Shown here piece by piece: positions 1-7,266 of a stretch of DNA of 17,213 nucleotides. Each line of letters starts with the position of its first letter. The first letter of the stretch is position 1. The notes beneath the pieces are model-generated. The model had not been told where the DNA came from. It did not search any database and worked only from the letters and a program-made list of their open reading frames with translations. This DNA is from Clostridia bacterium (lineage in GTDB: Bacteria > Bacillota > Clostridia > Christensenellales > CAG-917): positions 1 to 17,213 of the forward strand of contig CAAGFS010000076.1 in NCBI GenBank assembly GCA_900769205.1. The letters are read 5' to 3'. The position numbers and the translations under genes are program-made.

Positions 1-616
1 ACATTACGAAACATCTCTTTGCCACGGACAACTCAATACCTGCTGCAATCTCATCCATAGGCTTGCCCTCTCCCACAAGAGAGATGACTTCGCTCTCCGC
101 AAAGACGGTGCATTGCGCGGAGATGGGAATCACGTTTTTGGCTTTGAGAGAAAGCTTTGAGAAATCTCCGAGACTCATCTCGAACGACCTTGCCATCGCC
201 TCGAAGAAACGTCCCGTACCCGCGGCGCATTTGTCGTTCATCGCAAAGTTTTTCACGGTGCCGTCCGTGTCTATCGCAATGCCCTTGATGTCCTGTCCGC
301 CGATGTCGATGATTGCCTTCACGCTCGGATCGGTGACGTGCACGCCCATTGCGTGGCAGGATATTTCGGATATGTTTTCGTCAGCCGTCGCAACCTTGTT
401 TCTGCCGTAGCCCGTGCCGACGAGATAGGCAAGATTTTTCACGTCGCCTTTAAGGTCGGGCACTTTGCTCACGACTTCGTTCATAGCCGCTTCCGCAGAA
501 AGCGCGGCGTTGATTTTGCTCTTTATGGTGGTGTCGGCAAGCATATTGCCGTTTTCGTCCAATATAACTGCTTTGGTGTAGGTTGAACCCACGTCGCATC
601 CGCCAAAATATTTCAT
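1..616 (-). CDS. hgdC: ATP-dependent acyl-CoA dehydratase/reductase activator, HgdC family (partial, 3' end outside window)
   Basis: About 205 residues are visible; family members are usually about 260, so roughly the last 55 lie beyond the left edge. It is an ASKHA-fold ATPase (BadF/BadG/BcrA/BcrD/HgdC). The phosphate-binding motif DVGSTYTKA is at residues 8-16, VGTGYGR at 66-72, SEISCHAMG at 83-91 and IDIGGQD at 103-109. The two cysteines that in this family bridge one [4Fe-4S] cluster between the two chains of a homodimer are both present: C130 in NDKCAAGTGR and C169 in AQCTVFAESE. In known systems the reduced dimer hydrolyses ATP and injects one low-potential electron into the dehydratase or reductase. 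The ATG at 614-616 follows AAGGAG with an 8-nt spacer, 36 nt after the upstream subunit gene, so it is the last visible gene of that operon. The family call is firm; the partner reaction is not known. Confidence 0.93.
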   Translation of the reverse strand, partial: MKYFGGCDVGSTYTKAVILDENGNMLADTTIKSKINAALSAEAAMNEVVSKVPDLKGDVKNLAYLVGTGYGRNKVATADENISEISCHAMGVHVTDPSVKAIIDIGGQDIKGIAIDTDGTVKNFAMNDKCAAGTGRFFEAMARSFEMSLGDFSKLSLKAKNVIPISAQCTVFAESEVISLVGEGKPMDEIAAGIELSVAKRCFVM

Positions 617-652
617 AATAGTTTCTCCTTTTTCAAAAGAATGTGTCGCAAA

Positions 653-2197
653 TCACCACGCTTGCGAATCGTCGAAATCCAAAAGGCTTTCGTCAAGCGG
701 TTTTTCCTGCAAAACCGTCTGCATATACTTGTTCACTTGCTCGCGCATATCGCGTCTTGAAATGGTCCTGCTGTCCATAAGGTCTTGTTGCACCCAGATG
801 AAGTTGTATCCGCGCTCTCTTGCCTGCTCGTCGAAGATACCCACGAGTCCGTCCATACCCTTGCAGGAAATCTGGTCGTACATAATGATCGTATCGACGT
901 GGTATTCTTCCGCGACGCGCCAGCACTCGTTCAGCACGTTGGCATAGCCGCCTTTGGTGTGCGTACGCATAGTCGCGCGCTGATAGGTCTTTGCAAGGTC
1001 TTCGAGAGCGTGCTCGTGAGTGTCGGTGCGGAACTTCAGATATGAAATCATCGTTTCCATATCCATAACCACGTTTATGCCCCAGCAGTTTTCAAGCCAG
1101 TTTGCAAAAGACGTATAGTAGTTTGCAGGGCAACTCCACACGATTGCGCGGTGACGCATTTCCTTGCTCGCCTTCGTCTTCTTTTCGTAAGCCTTTTCCA
1201 TGATTTTGTTGACTTTTTTGTCAACTTTGAGGAAACGCTTGTCAAATCCGCCGGAGAGATGATAGTAGTACAATCTGTAAAGCCAGAAAGTCGCGCCCGT
1301 CATCTGCGGATAGTCCGTCTTGTTGACGTCCCATTTTTTGAGTTCGTAATCGAGCTGCTTGTTGTATCTTTCAAGCGCTTTGATAAAGGCGTCCCAATCG
1401 AACTTTTCGCCGGTCTGTTCTTCCACAAACCTTATCAGGTCCTTTATCTCGTCCACTGCGTACTTCTGCACGTCCTCGCCCTTGTATCTCAAAGGCACGT
1501 TGTAAACGTGAGTGGGCAACTTGAAATATCTGTCCTGGAAGGTCGAAGTCATGATCGAGCCGTCGCAAGGCATATTGCAGGTTATCATGCAGCAGCCCAG
1601 CTTCGGATAGTCGTCTTCAACGCAGACGCCCGCTTCCGCACTCGGCAAGGGACAGACGTCGGCAGGCACGCCGAAACTTTCGATTGCATCGAGATACGGC
1701 GGTACGACGAGTTGGTCCACCATACTTGAAAGGAAGATGGGCATCGTCTGCATCGGATACGCTTTGAGATTGGGAAATCCCGCGATAAACTCGACGGGTA
1801 TCAATTCGTCAATGCAAACGAGTTTTTTGCTCTTTTTGTTCTTGGGAAACATCTTTTCGTCTGCTTCAAACGCGGTGAGAATAAGCCCCGTTGCGTGCTT
1901 GACTATCATATTGAAATGAAGATGCGTCATAAGAAGTTGCGGTCCGCGCAACCCCTCGGTGTGTCTGTCAACAAAGGCGGGTGTGGAAAGATAGGTCGCC
2001 ATCCAGCGATAACGCCAAAGCCCCTTCGCCACGGCGACGGGATTTTTGAGCACCATCACGATCATATCCTTCCAGGTGACGAGCCATCTCCAATAATCGA
2101 CGAAAGTGTCCTTGAATCCGCGCCATTCGCGGTGTTTCAGAAGCCCCGTCTTGTCTTGGTGCAGGTTTTTGTAACCGCCGTATTTTTTCTTCGTCAT
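653..2197 (-). CDS. 2-hydroxyacyl-CoA dehydratase / benzoyl-CoA reductase-like subunit (HgdA-like, 514 aa)
   Basis: The reading frame is open to 2320, but I start at the ATG at 2195-2197. It has AAGGAG at 2205-2210 with 7-nt spacing, lies 4 nt after the upstream stop, and avoids a 119-nt overlap. The protein belongs to the COG1775/PF06050 iron-sulfur superfamily. Support is the C-terminal segment around QQDLMDSRTISRRDMREQVN, which matches the family ending (acidic residue, D, R, then a TR- or MR-containing helix), the QISCKGMDG motif before it, and its pairing with an HgdB-type gene and an activator. At 514 residues it is longer than HgdA (about 480) or FldB/HadB/LcdA types (about 410-430), with about 110 extra basic and aromatic residues before the first recognisable domain. 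Cysteines at 182, 192, 202, 203, 207 and 211 form an unusually dense patch. It probably forms a heterodimer with the 400-aa subunit. The substrate cannot be deduced. Confidence 0.82.
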   Translation of the reverse strand: MTKKKYGGYKNLHQDKTGLLKHREWRGFKDTFVDYWRWLVTWKDMIVMVLKNPVAVAKGLWRYRWMATYLSTPAFVDRHTEGLRGPQLLMTHLHFNMIVKHATGLILTAFEADEKMFPKNKKSKKLVCIDELIPVEFIAGFPNLKAYPMQTMPIFLSSMVDQLVVPPYLDAIESFGVPADVCPLPSAEAGVCVEDDYPKLGCCMITCNMPCDGSIMTSTFQDRYFKLPTHVYNVPLRYKGEDVQKYAVDEIKDLIRFVEEQTGEKFDWDAFIKALERYNKQLDYELKKWDVNKTDYPQMTGATFWLYRLYYYHLSGGFDKRFLKVDKKVNKIMEKAYEKKTKASKEMRHRAIVWSCPANYYTSFANWLENCWGINVVMDMETMISYLKFRTDTHEHALEDLAKTYQRATMRTHTKGGYANVLNECWRVAEEYHVDTIIMYDQISCKGMDGLVGIFDEQARERGYNFIWVQQDLMDSRTISRRDMREQVNKYMQTVLQEKPLDESLLDFDDSQAW

Positions 2198-2201
2198 ACG
2201 C

Positions 2202-3404
2202 TCACTCCTTTTCCTTCTTCGCTTTTTGGATGCGTTTGATTTCAAGGCTTTCGACAAAGGCTTGTATTCTCGTGCGCAACTGTCCCGACGCGCTTGCGGT
2301 ATATTGACGGTCGATTGCAATCGAGGGCACGCCGAACTCGTTGGTCATAATGTAGGACGCCAAAGCTCTTTCGTATCCCCAGTACTCGCAGAACTTGAGT
2401 TGCTCGTACACGACGCCGTCCGCGTGGAACTCGTCCACGAGTTTCTTGACGAAAAGACGGCGGTCTTCCACCTTTTCGTGCTCCATATATCTCGGGCACT
2501 GGCAGGTCTTCATATAGTGACGGCAAATCTGCGTAAGCACGTCTTCCTCGTCGTTGAGAACAATCTCCTCTCTGCCGGGGAACGAGCCGAAGCAATATCT
2601 GTCCGCGCAGACGAACGCACCGCTGTCTTCAAAAAGTTTTGTGAAATCGGGATCGTCAAGCTCGCTTCCGACAAGCACTATTCTCGCCCTGTAAAACTTC
2701 TTGGCGTCAGGCTCTCTGTGGCGTATCTCCTCGAGCGTTTCTTCGAGTTTGTCCACGATGAGATACTTGGGGCAACAATACGTCGCAAGGCAAAGCACGT
2801 GAAACTCGTAGCCCGTTATGCGCGGATTTTCTTCTTTGCGGAACTTGCCTATCTCGGTGATGGCTCTGCACACTCTGTTGTGCATCTCCACGGCTTTTCT
2901 CATCGCGTCGTCCGACGTGTCCACGCCATAGACGTCTTTGAGCTTGTCAAGCACTTTCAGACGCATCTGATTGGCGTAGCTTTCAACGCAATGCTCGTTG
3001 GTCTTGAAAGGCATATCGAATATGCTGACAAAAAACTTGTCGTTGTCCACAAGGCGCAACAGCTCGAAATGCTCGATGGTTCTGTTCATCTCGCTGCAGG
3101 TTTCGCCCGCAAACAACGCCGACAAAAAGTTGTATCCGCCTTCGATGCCGCGTTCGAGCAACGCTTTTGCAAAACCGCAAATAAACGGGCTGAGATAGTA
3201 GGTTGCGATATCAACCGAACCCGTGCGCGGCGCGCGCAATCTGACGCTGAAACAGTTGTCGAGATTGAGAAGCACTTCGGGGACGTGATAGCAAGTGTAG
3301 CCCAACGCGATTTTGCCGTCTTCTCTCACCGCTTGCCTGACCAACTCGTTGTTGGCTTCCTGCAAGAGATTTTCAAAGTAGAGCAAGTGTTTGAGATCTC
3401 TCAT
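2202..3404 (-). CDS. 2-hydroxyacyl-CoA dehydratase / benzoyl-CoA reductase-like subunit (HgdB/BcrC-like, 400 aa)
   Basis: This is a clear PF06050 member of normal beta-subunit length (HgdB is about 380). Family landmarks appear in order: GYTCYHVPE (C38), SPFICGFAKALLE (C76), GETCSEMN (C103), a CADRYC and CQCPRY pair in the second half, DGVVYEQLKFCEYW, and the closing signature DRQYTASASGQLRTRIQAFVE. The conserved cysteines are the expected ligands of a [4Fe-4S] or larger cluster that takes the activator's electron. The ATG at 3402-3404 follows AGGAG at 6-nt spacing, 15 nt after the CooC-like gene, and the stop lies 4 nt before the next start, so translation is probably coupled. Alternatives within the family are a benzoyl-CoA-reductase-type enzyme or a double-cubane cluster protein. 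Those ATP-dependent reductases share the fold and the activator, and motifs alone do not separate them. Confidence 0.88.
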   Translation of the reverse strand: MRDLKHLLYFENLLQEANNELVRQAVREDGKIALGYTCYHVPEVLLNLDNCFSVRLRAPRTGSVDIATYYLSPFICGFAKALLERGIEGGYNFLSALFAGETCSEMNRTIEHFELLRLVDNDKFFVSIFDMPFKTNEHCVESYANQMRLKVLDKLKDVYGVDTSDDAMRKAVEMHNRVCRAITEIGKFRKEENPRITGYEFHVLCLATYCCPKYLIVDKLEETLEEIRHREPDAKKFYRARIVLVGSELDDPDFTKLFEDSGAFVCADRYCFGSFPGREEIVLNDEEDVLTQICRHYMKTCQCPRYMEHEKVEDRRLFVKKLVDEFHADGVVYEQLKFCEYWGYERALASYIMTNEFGVPSIAIDRQYTASASGQLRTRIQAFVESLEIKRIQKAKKEKE

Positions 3405-3419
3405 ATTTTTCTCCTGTTT

Positions 3420-4193
3420 TTATTTGCTTTCGTTGACGACGCCGAGTTTTTGCAACGCAATCTCAACGCCTTTAACCACTTTTGAATCTTTTGGCAAACC
3501 GAAAACGTTTTCGCCCAAAAGATCGAACTTCGCAAGATTTGCGTCGTCGCCTATGAGCGAAAGCAGTTCCACTCCGTCGTAGTCGAGAGCTTTCACAGCT
3601 TCTTCGTCGGTGACTCTGTTGACCACGACTCCCGCCTTTTTGTACATAACAAGCTCGTCCGCAACCCTTTTTATCGTCTTGCAAACGTCCCTGCCCTTTT
3701 TAGACTGGTCGGTGACGAGCACAAGATGCGTCACCTTTTCCATAACTCTGCGGTTTATCTGCTCGATGCCCGCTTCGCCGTCTATCACGACGTAGTCGAA
3801 ATCTTCGGACAAAATGCTGATGACGTCTTTCAGATACGCGTTGATTTTGCAGTAGCACCCCGCGCTTTCGGGACGTCCCACCGCAATAAACGCATAACCG
3901 TCTTTTTCCACCATGGCGTCGAATATACGGAAACGCGCTTCGTTGAGAAGCTCGATCGCGGCTTTTGAGTTGCCGTCCTCGACGTTTTCGATTATGCTTT
4001 TTCTAATGTCGTCAATGGTGGTCGTCACCTCGACTCCGAGTGCCGTGGAAAGCCCGACGGCAGGGTCGGCGTCGATTGCGAGAATACGTTTGTCTTTGAA
4101 GTTTTCCGCGAGAATACGCACGGCTGTCGCCGCAAGAGAAGTCTTGCCGACGCCCCCCTTTCCCGCAAAAGTAATGATGGTTGAATTGCTCAT
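3420..4193 (-). CDS. CooC-like P-loop ATPase with CxC metal-site motif (257 aa)
   Basis: This is a SIMIBI/MinD-class ATPase. The deviant Walker A GKGGVGKTS spans residues 11-19 with signature lysine K12, DADP is at 41-44, the CooC-like VIDGEAGIEQINRR at 137-149, and TDQSKKG at 161-167. GCYCK at 112-116 gives C113-x-C115, at the position of the CxC that in CooC dimers binds a metal ion during nickel insertion into carbon monoxide dehydrogenase. I chose the ATG at 4191-4193 because GGAG lies 8 nt upstream and the protein then begins one strand before the P-loop. An upstream ATG adding 14 residues (4235) has no comparable site. It is the first gene of the operon. No CODH is visible here, so the client may be the dehydratase-like pair. 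Nitrogenase-Fe-protein-like roles are less likely because the CxC pattern matches CooC. Confidence 0.85.
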   Translation of the reverse strand: MSNSTIITFAGKGGVGKTSLAATAVRILAENFKDKRILAIDADPAVGLSTALGVEVTTTIDDIRKSIIENVEDGNSKAAIELLNEARFRIFDAMVEKDGYAFIAVGRPESAGCYCKINAYLKDVISILSEDFDYVVIDGEAGIEQINRRVMEKVTHLVLVTDQSKKGRDVCKTIKRVADELVMYKKAGVVVNRVTDEEAVKALDYDGVELLSLIGDDANLAKFDLLGENVFGLPKDSKVVKGVEIALQKLGVVNESK

Positions 4194-4209
4194 CGAATAC
4201 GCTCCGATA

Positions 4210-4234
4210 TGCGCGCGTATCCCTTTTGCGCGCA
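4210..4234 (-). repeat. GC-only inverted repeat in the leader of the CooC-like gene
   Basis: TGCGCGC at 4210-4216 and GCGCGCA at 4228-4234 are perfect 7-bp arms separated by 11 nt. It lies between the predicted promoter and the ribosome binding site of the CooC-like gene, so it could be a leader hairpin or a protein site. It has no U-tract and is not a terminator. Confidence 0.4.
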
Positions 4235-4251
4235 CCTAAAACACTATTTAT

Positions 4252-4280
4252 AGTCTATCACTCATCAATCCCGTTGTCCA
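4252..4280 (-). promoter_or_regulatory. Putative sigma-A promoter of the CooC-like/dehydratase operon
   Basis: Read on the minus strand, the -35 TGGACA (4275-4280) and -10 TAGACT (4252-4257) are separated by 17 nt. This puts the start about 50 nt upstream of the CooC-like ATG. Both boxes are imperfect, so the call is moderate. The rest of the intergenic stretch (4194-4555) holds this site, the tldD promoter and no credible gene. Confidence 0.45.
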
Positions 4281-4491
4281 TACTCACAAAAAAAATACTA
4301 CTCTATTTTATCCGTATAACTTTGAAAATCTGTATGGTTTTGTCACAACCGCGCGCGCATTTATCAATGCGATAAGCCGCACAACGCAAAGGAAAGCAAT
4401 ATGCAACCGAAAGTTGCGCTTTTGACAACGCAAATGTATTGAAAAACGCTGAAAAACAAGGCATAATACGCTCGTAAGCAAAAAAAATCCG

Positions 4492-4520
4492 TTTACACGT
4501 CCACAAGCGTATGCTAAAAT
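4492..4520 (+). promoter_or_regulatory. Putative sigma-A promoter of tldD-pmbA
   Basis: TTTACA at 4492-4497 and TAAAAT at 4515-4520 are separated by exactly 17 nt, predicting a start near 4527 and a short leader. AAGGAG at 4545-4550 lies 5 nt before the tldD ATG. A second TATAAT at 4524-4529 has no good -35 partner. Confidence 0.65.
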
Positions 4521-4555
4521 CAATATAATTGATAGATTACTAAAAAGGAGAGATT

Positions 4556-5890
4556 ATGTATAGATTCAACCCCGATTTTTATGCGGATATACGCATTGAA
4601 GACAGGTTCTCGTCCGTGGTTGCGTTCAAAAACGGCAATCTCGACACCTGTCAGGAACGCACGGAAAAAAGAGCGTTCATACGCGTGTTCGACGGCAATC
4701 TGTGGCTGTACGCCTCAACGTCCGACGTGGATAACGTCCAGACGGAACTTGACAATCTCTATAAGCAGGCAACTCCCAACAAGGACATTGCTTCAAACCC
4801 GATTGTAAAAAGATATCAGGTCAACGTCGAAGAAAACATGCAGTTTGTCAACCGCAATCTCAGATCCGTGTCCAAAGACGACAAAATCGCGCTTCTCAAA
4901 GACGTGCAATCTCACGTTGCAAGTCCCTTCCTCGTGATGACTCAGGTCGCCTACAAAGACCGCAACAGCGTGTACGAGTTTTATTCGTCAAAAGGCGCAA
5001 ACGTCAGATACGACTATCAGATGTGCGGCATTATGGCGGTCGGCGTGCTTGCGGCGCCCGGAGATTTCGTTCAGGCTTATTATCAGCAGGCAAGCCCGTT
5101 CTTTGACGAAATAAAAGACTACGGCGACAAAATCGAAAAGAAACTTGCGGACGCCGACAATTTCGTTCAGAACGCCAAACCGTGCGAAAAAGGCAAGTTC
5201 CCCGTCATCCTTTCGCCTATGGCGGCGGGTATGTTTGCACACGAGTCTTTCGGGCACAAGAGCGAAGCAGATTTTATGCTCGGCGACGAACATATGGCAA
5301 AAGAATGGGTGCTCGGCAAAAAAGTGGGCAGCGAGATTCTTTCCATCGTGGATACGGGCGCGACTTTCGGCTCGGGATACGTCCCCTTCGACGACGAAGG
5401 CACGCGTTGCACAAAGACCTATCTCATCAAAAACGGCATTTTGTGCGGACGTCTTCACAGTGCGACGACGGCGGCGGCTCTCGATGAAGAACTCACGGGC
5501 AACGCTCGCGCAATCGATTGCAAATTCGAGCCCATCGTGCGTATGACAAACACTTATATCGAGCCGGGCAACAGCACTTTCGACGAGCTTGTAGCGGGCA
5601 TAAAGCGCGGATATTTCATCGACACCGTATCTCACGGCTCGGGCGGTTCGACCTTCACCATCGCGCCGTCCATCGCCTATGAAATCGTGGACGGCAAAAT
5701 CGCAGGTCCCGTCAAAATCTCCGTGGTTACGGGCGACGTCTTCGAAACTCTCAATCTCATAGACGGTCTGACAAACGAAACAATATACGAAGACGGAGTT
5801 TTCGGCGGTTGCGGAAAAATGGAACAATTCCCCTTGCACGTGCTTGACGGCGGTCCTTTCGTGCGAGTGAAAGAAATGAACGTGCAATAA
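4556..5890 (+). CDS. tldD: TldD family metalloprotease
   Basis: This is the catalytic subunit of the TldD/TldE zinc protease, a cytoplasmic heterodimer that in Enterobacteria trims microcin B17 leader peptide and degrades unfolded CcdA by threading peptides into an inner cavity. The zinc motif HESFGH is at residues 229-234, with H229, E230 and H234 in place. The expected third ligand region near the C-terminus is GGCGKMEQ with C419, followed by the family ending with a GGP turn. The 444-residue length is close to the usual 460-480. AAGGAG at 4545-4550 fixes the ATG. It is co-transcribed with the pmbA-like gene 10 nt downstream, as is normal for this pair. No modified-peptide precursor gene is visible nearby, so the natural substrate is unknown. 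Confidence 0.95.
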   Translation: MYRFNPDFYADIRIEDRFSSVVAFKNGNLDTCQERTEKRAFIRVFDGNLWLYASTSDVDNVQTELDNLYKQATPNKDIASNPIVKRYQVNVEENMQFVNRNLRSVSKDDKIALLKDVQSHVASPFLVMTQVAYKDRNSVYEFYSSKGANVRYDYQMCGIMAVGVLAAPGDFVQAYYQQASPFFDEIKDYGDKIEKKLADADNFVQNAKPCEKGKFPVILSPMAAGMFAHESFGHKSEADFMLGDEHMAKEWVLGKKVGSEILSIVDTGATFGSGYVPFDDEGTRCTKTYLIKNGILCGRLHSATTAAALDEELTGNARAIDCKFEPIVRMTNTYIEPGNSTFDELVAGIKRGYFIDTVSHGSGGSTFTIAPSIAYEIVDGKIAGPVKISVVTGDVFETLNLIDGLTNETIYEDGVFGGCGKMEQFPLHVLDGGPFVRVKEMNVQ

Positions 5891-5900
5891 GGAGTCAACT

Positions 5901-7118
5901 ATGAAAAAAGAGATTATAAAAGAAAGAACTTCCACTCTCACAGTAAACGTGGTTGCGACGAAGGCGGAATCTTTGCGTAAAGTGGACGAAGAAACCACAA
6001 CCGTGAGAGTGTACTCCGACGGCAAAATCGGCGTTGCCGGACAAGTGGGAAAAGCGGACGTCGCAAGCGTTGAAAAAAGTGCGCAAGACAATCTTGCTCT
6101 CAACATCGAATATCCGTGCGAGTTCACTCAAAACGCAAAAAAGGCAGTTGACTCGCGCAAAAACATAGTTGACACCGCACGTTTTGTCAAAACCGTGCAA
6201 AATCTGCTTGCCAAACTCGAAAAAGCCGCACCGACGTTTTTGTTCAGCAACAAGATCACATACAAGGAAAATCAGACGGAATATTCCAACTCGGACGACA
6301 CCCTTTTGTCGCACGCCGGCAACGAACTCGACGTCGTGCTGTGCGTCAAGAGCAAGACGAGCGCAAACATAATGGACTTCGCCTATGCGATCGACATAGT
6401 CGATTACGACGAGGACAAAGTGGTGGCGGACGTCAAAGTCCTTTGCGACGCCTACGACAATCCCGTTGACTGGCAGGACGGCAAATACGTCGTCGTGACA
6501 AACGCTTCGCAGGTGTACGGAGACGCGCTCGGCAACTTCTCGGGCGAGTTGTACGCAAGCGGCGCGTCATTGTTCAAAGACTGCCTCGGCAAAAAAATAT
6601 TCAACGAAAACGTCACTCTCGAACTCGATCCCGAAAATCTCAACAACGTTTGTTTCTTCGACGCGGAAGGCACTGTGATTGACGAAAACTCGAGCGCAAT
6701 CGTAAAAAACGGTGTTTTTGAAAGAGTGGCTGCCAACAAGAAAATCGCAAAACAGTTTTCACTTCCCCGCGTGGCTTGCTCGTACGCAACGTATGATTCT
6801 GTTCCGTCTGCCGCGGCTCGCGGATTGCGCATGAGAAACACGCATGCAAACGTTCTCGACCTGATCGGAAATGAAAAGGCGATATATATCCTCGAAGCGT
6901 CGGGCGGAGATATGACGTCAAGCGGTGACTATGCAACCCCGTGTGAAGTCGCTCTGCTGATAGAAAACGGCAAATTTGTGGGAAGACTGCCCAAAATCAA
7001 CCTTTTCGGCAACGTCAAAGAGTATCTCGGCGACGATTTCATCGGCGCAAGCGACAAGGGCTTGATGAACTATCAGGACGCAATGACGATTGCCAGAATG
7101 AACGTCACTCTCATCTGA
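5901..7118 (+). CDS. pmbA: TldE/PmbA family protein, non-catalytic partner of TldD
   Basis: It is 405 residues long, somewhat shorter than E. coli PmbA (about 450). It follows tldD after 10 nt, with an AAGGAG overlapping the tldD stop. The protein lacks HExxxH, as TldE proteins do. Recognisable parts are the N-terminal strand pair with VRVYSDGKIGVAG at residues 34-46 and the C-terminal segment ending in a Gly-rich SGGDMTSSGDY, CEVALLIENGKFVGR and LFGNVKEYLGD, typical of PmbA. In the known complex TldE pairs with TldD and shapes the closed substrate cavity. The call rests on synteny and these motifs. The N-terminal half diverges strongly. Confidence 0.88.
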   Translation: MKKEIIKERTSTLTVNVVATKAESLRKVDEETTTVRVYSDGKIGVAGQVGKADVASVEKSAQDNLALNIEYPCEFTQNAKKAVDSRKNIVDTARFVKTVQNLLAKLEKAAPTFLFSNKITYKENQTEYSNSDDTLLSHAGNELDVVLCVKSKTSANIMDFAYAIDIVDYDEDKVVADVKVLCDAYDNPVDWQDGKYVVVTNASQVYGDALGNFSGELYASGASLFKDCLGKKIFNENVTLELDPENLNNVCFFDAEGTVIDENSSAIVKNGVFERVAANKKIAKQFSLPRVACSYATYDSVPSAAARGLRMRNTHANVLDLIGNEKAIYILEASGGDMTSSGDYATPCEVALLIENGKFVGRLPKINLFGNVKEYLGDDFIGASDKGLMNYQDAMTIARMNVTLI

Positions 7119-7175
7119 AAACCTGAAAAACGACCGCTTGCACTCTATGCACAAGCGTAACGAAAAAACGCAACA

Positions 7176-7204
7176 AAAAATCCTCGTATCGAACGGGGAT
7201 TTTT
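7176..7204. terminator. Bidirectional rho-independent terminator between pmbA and the ApbE-like gene
   Basis: The arms AAAAATCCTCG (7176-7186) and CGGGGATTTTT (7194-7204) pair over 11 bp with one G-U wobble around a 7-nt loop. The A- and T-runs give a U-tract in both directions. It lies 57 nt after the pmbA stop and 62 nt before the end of the convergent gene, so it can serve both. A smaller CGCTTG/CAAGCG hairpin at 7135-7157 has no U-tract. Confidence 0.8.
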
Positions 7205-7266
7205 AGTTGTATCGCAAAATGATGCGATTCCTGTTTTCATATTCTGTTTTTGAACAATGGCGGCGC

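Noticed and set aside
2198..2320. N-terminal extension of 41 residues for the 514-aa dehydratase-like subunit
   Set aside because: It would overlap the preceding gene by 119 nt in another frame, and the internal ATG at 2197 has an ideal AAGGAG and a 4-nt gap.
2226..3485. Long plus-strand open frame of 419 codons opposite the HgdB-like gene
   Set aside because: It is antisense to a gene with clear family motifs, has no matching ribosome binding site and no recognisable domain. It is a codon-bias shadow.
4210..4234. GC-only inverted repeat as a terminator
   Set aside because: No U-tract follows on either strand and it lies inside the predicted leader of the CooC-like gene.
4303..4523. Minus-strand open frames of about 67-71 codons in the divergent intergenic region
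   Set aside because: No ribosome binding site, overlap with the tldD promoter on the opposite strand, low-complexity hydrophobic and basic content, and no family resemblance.
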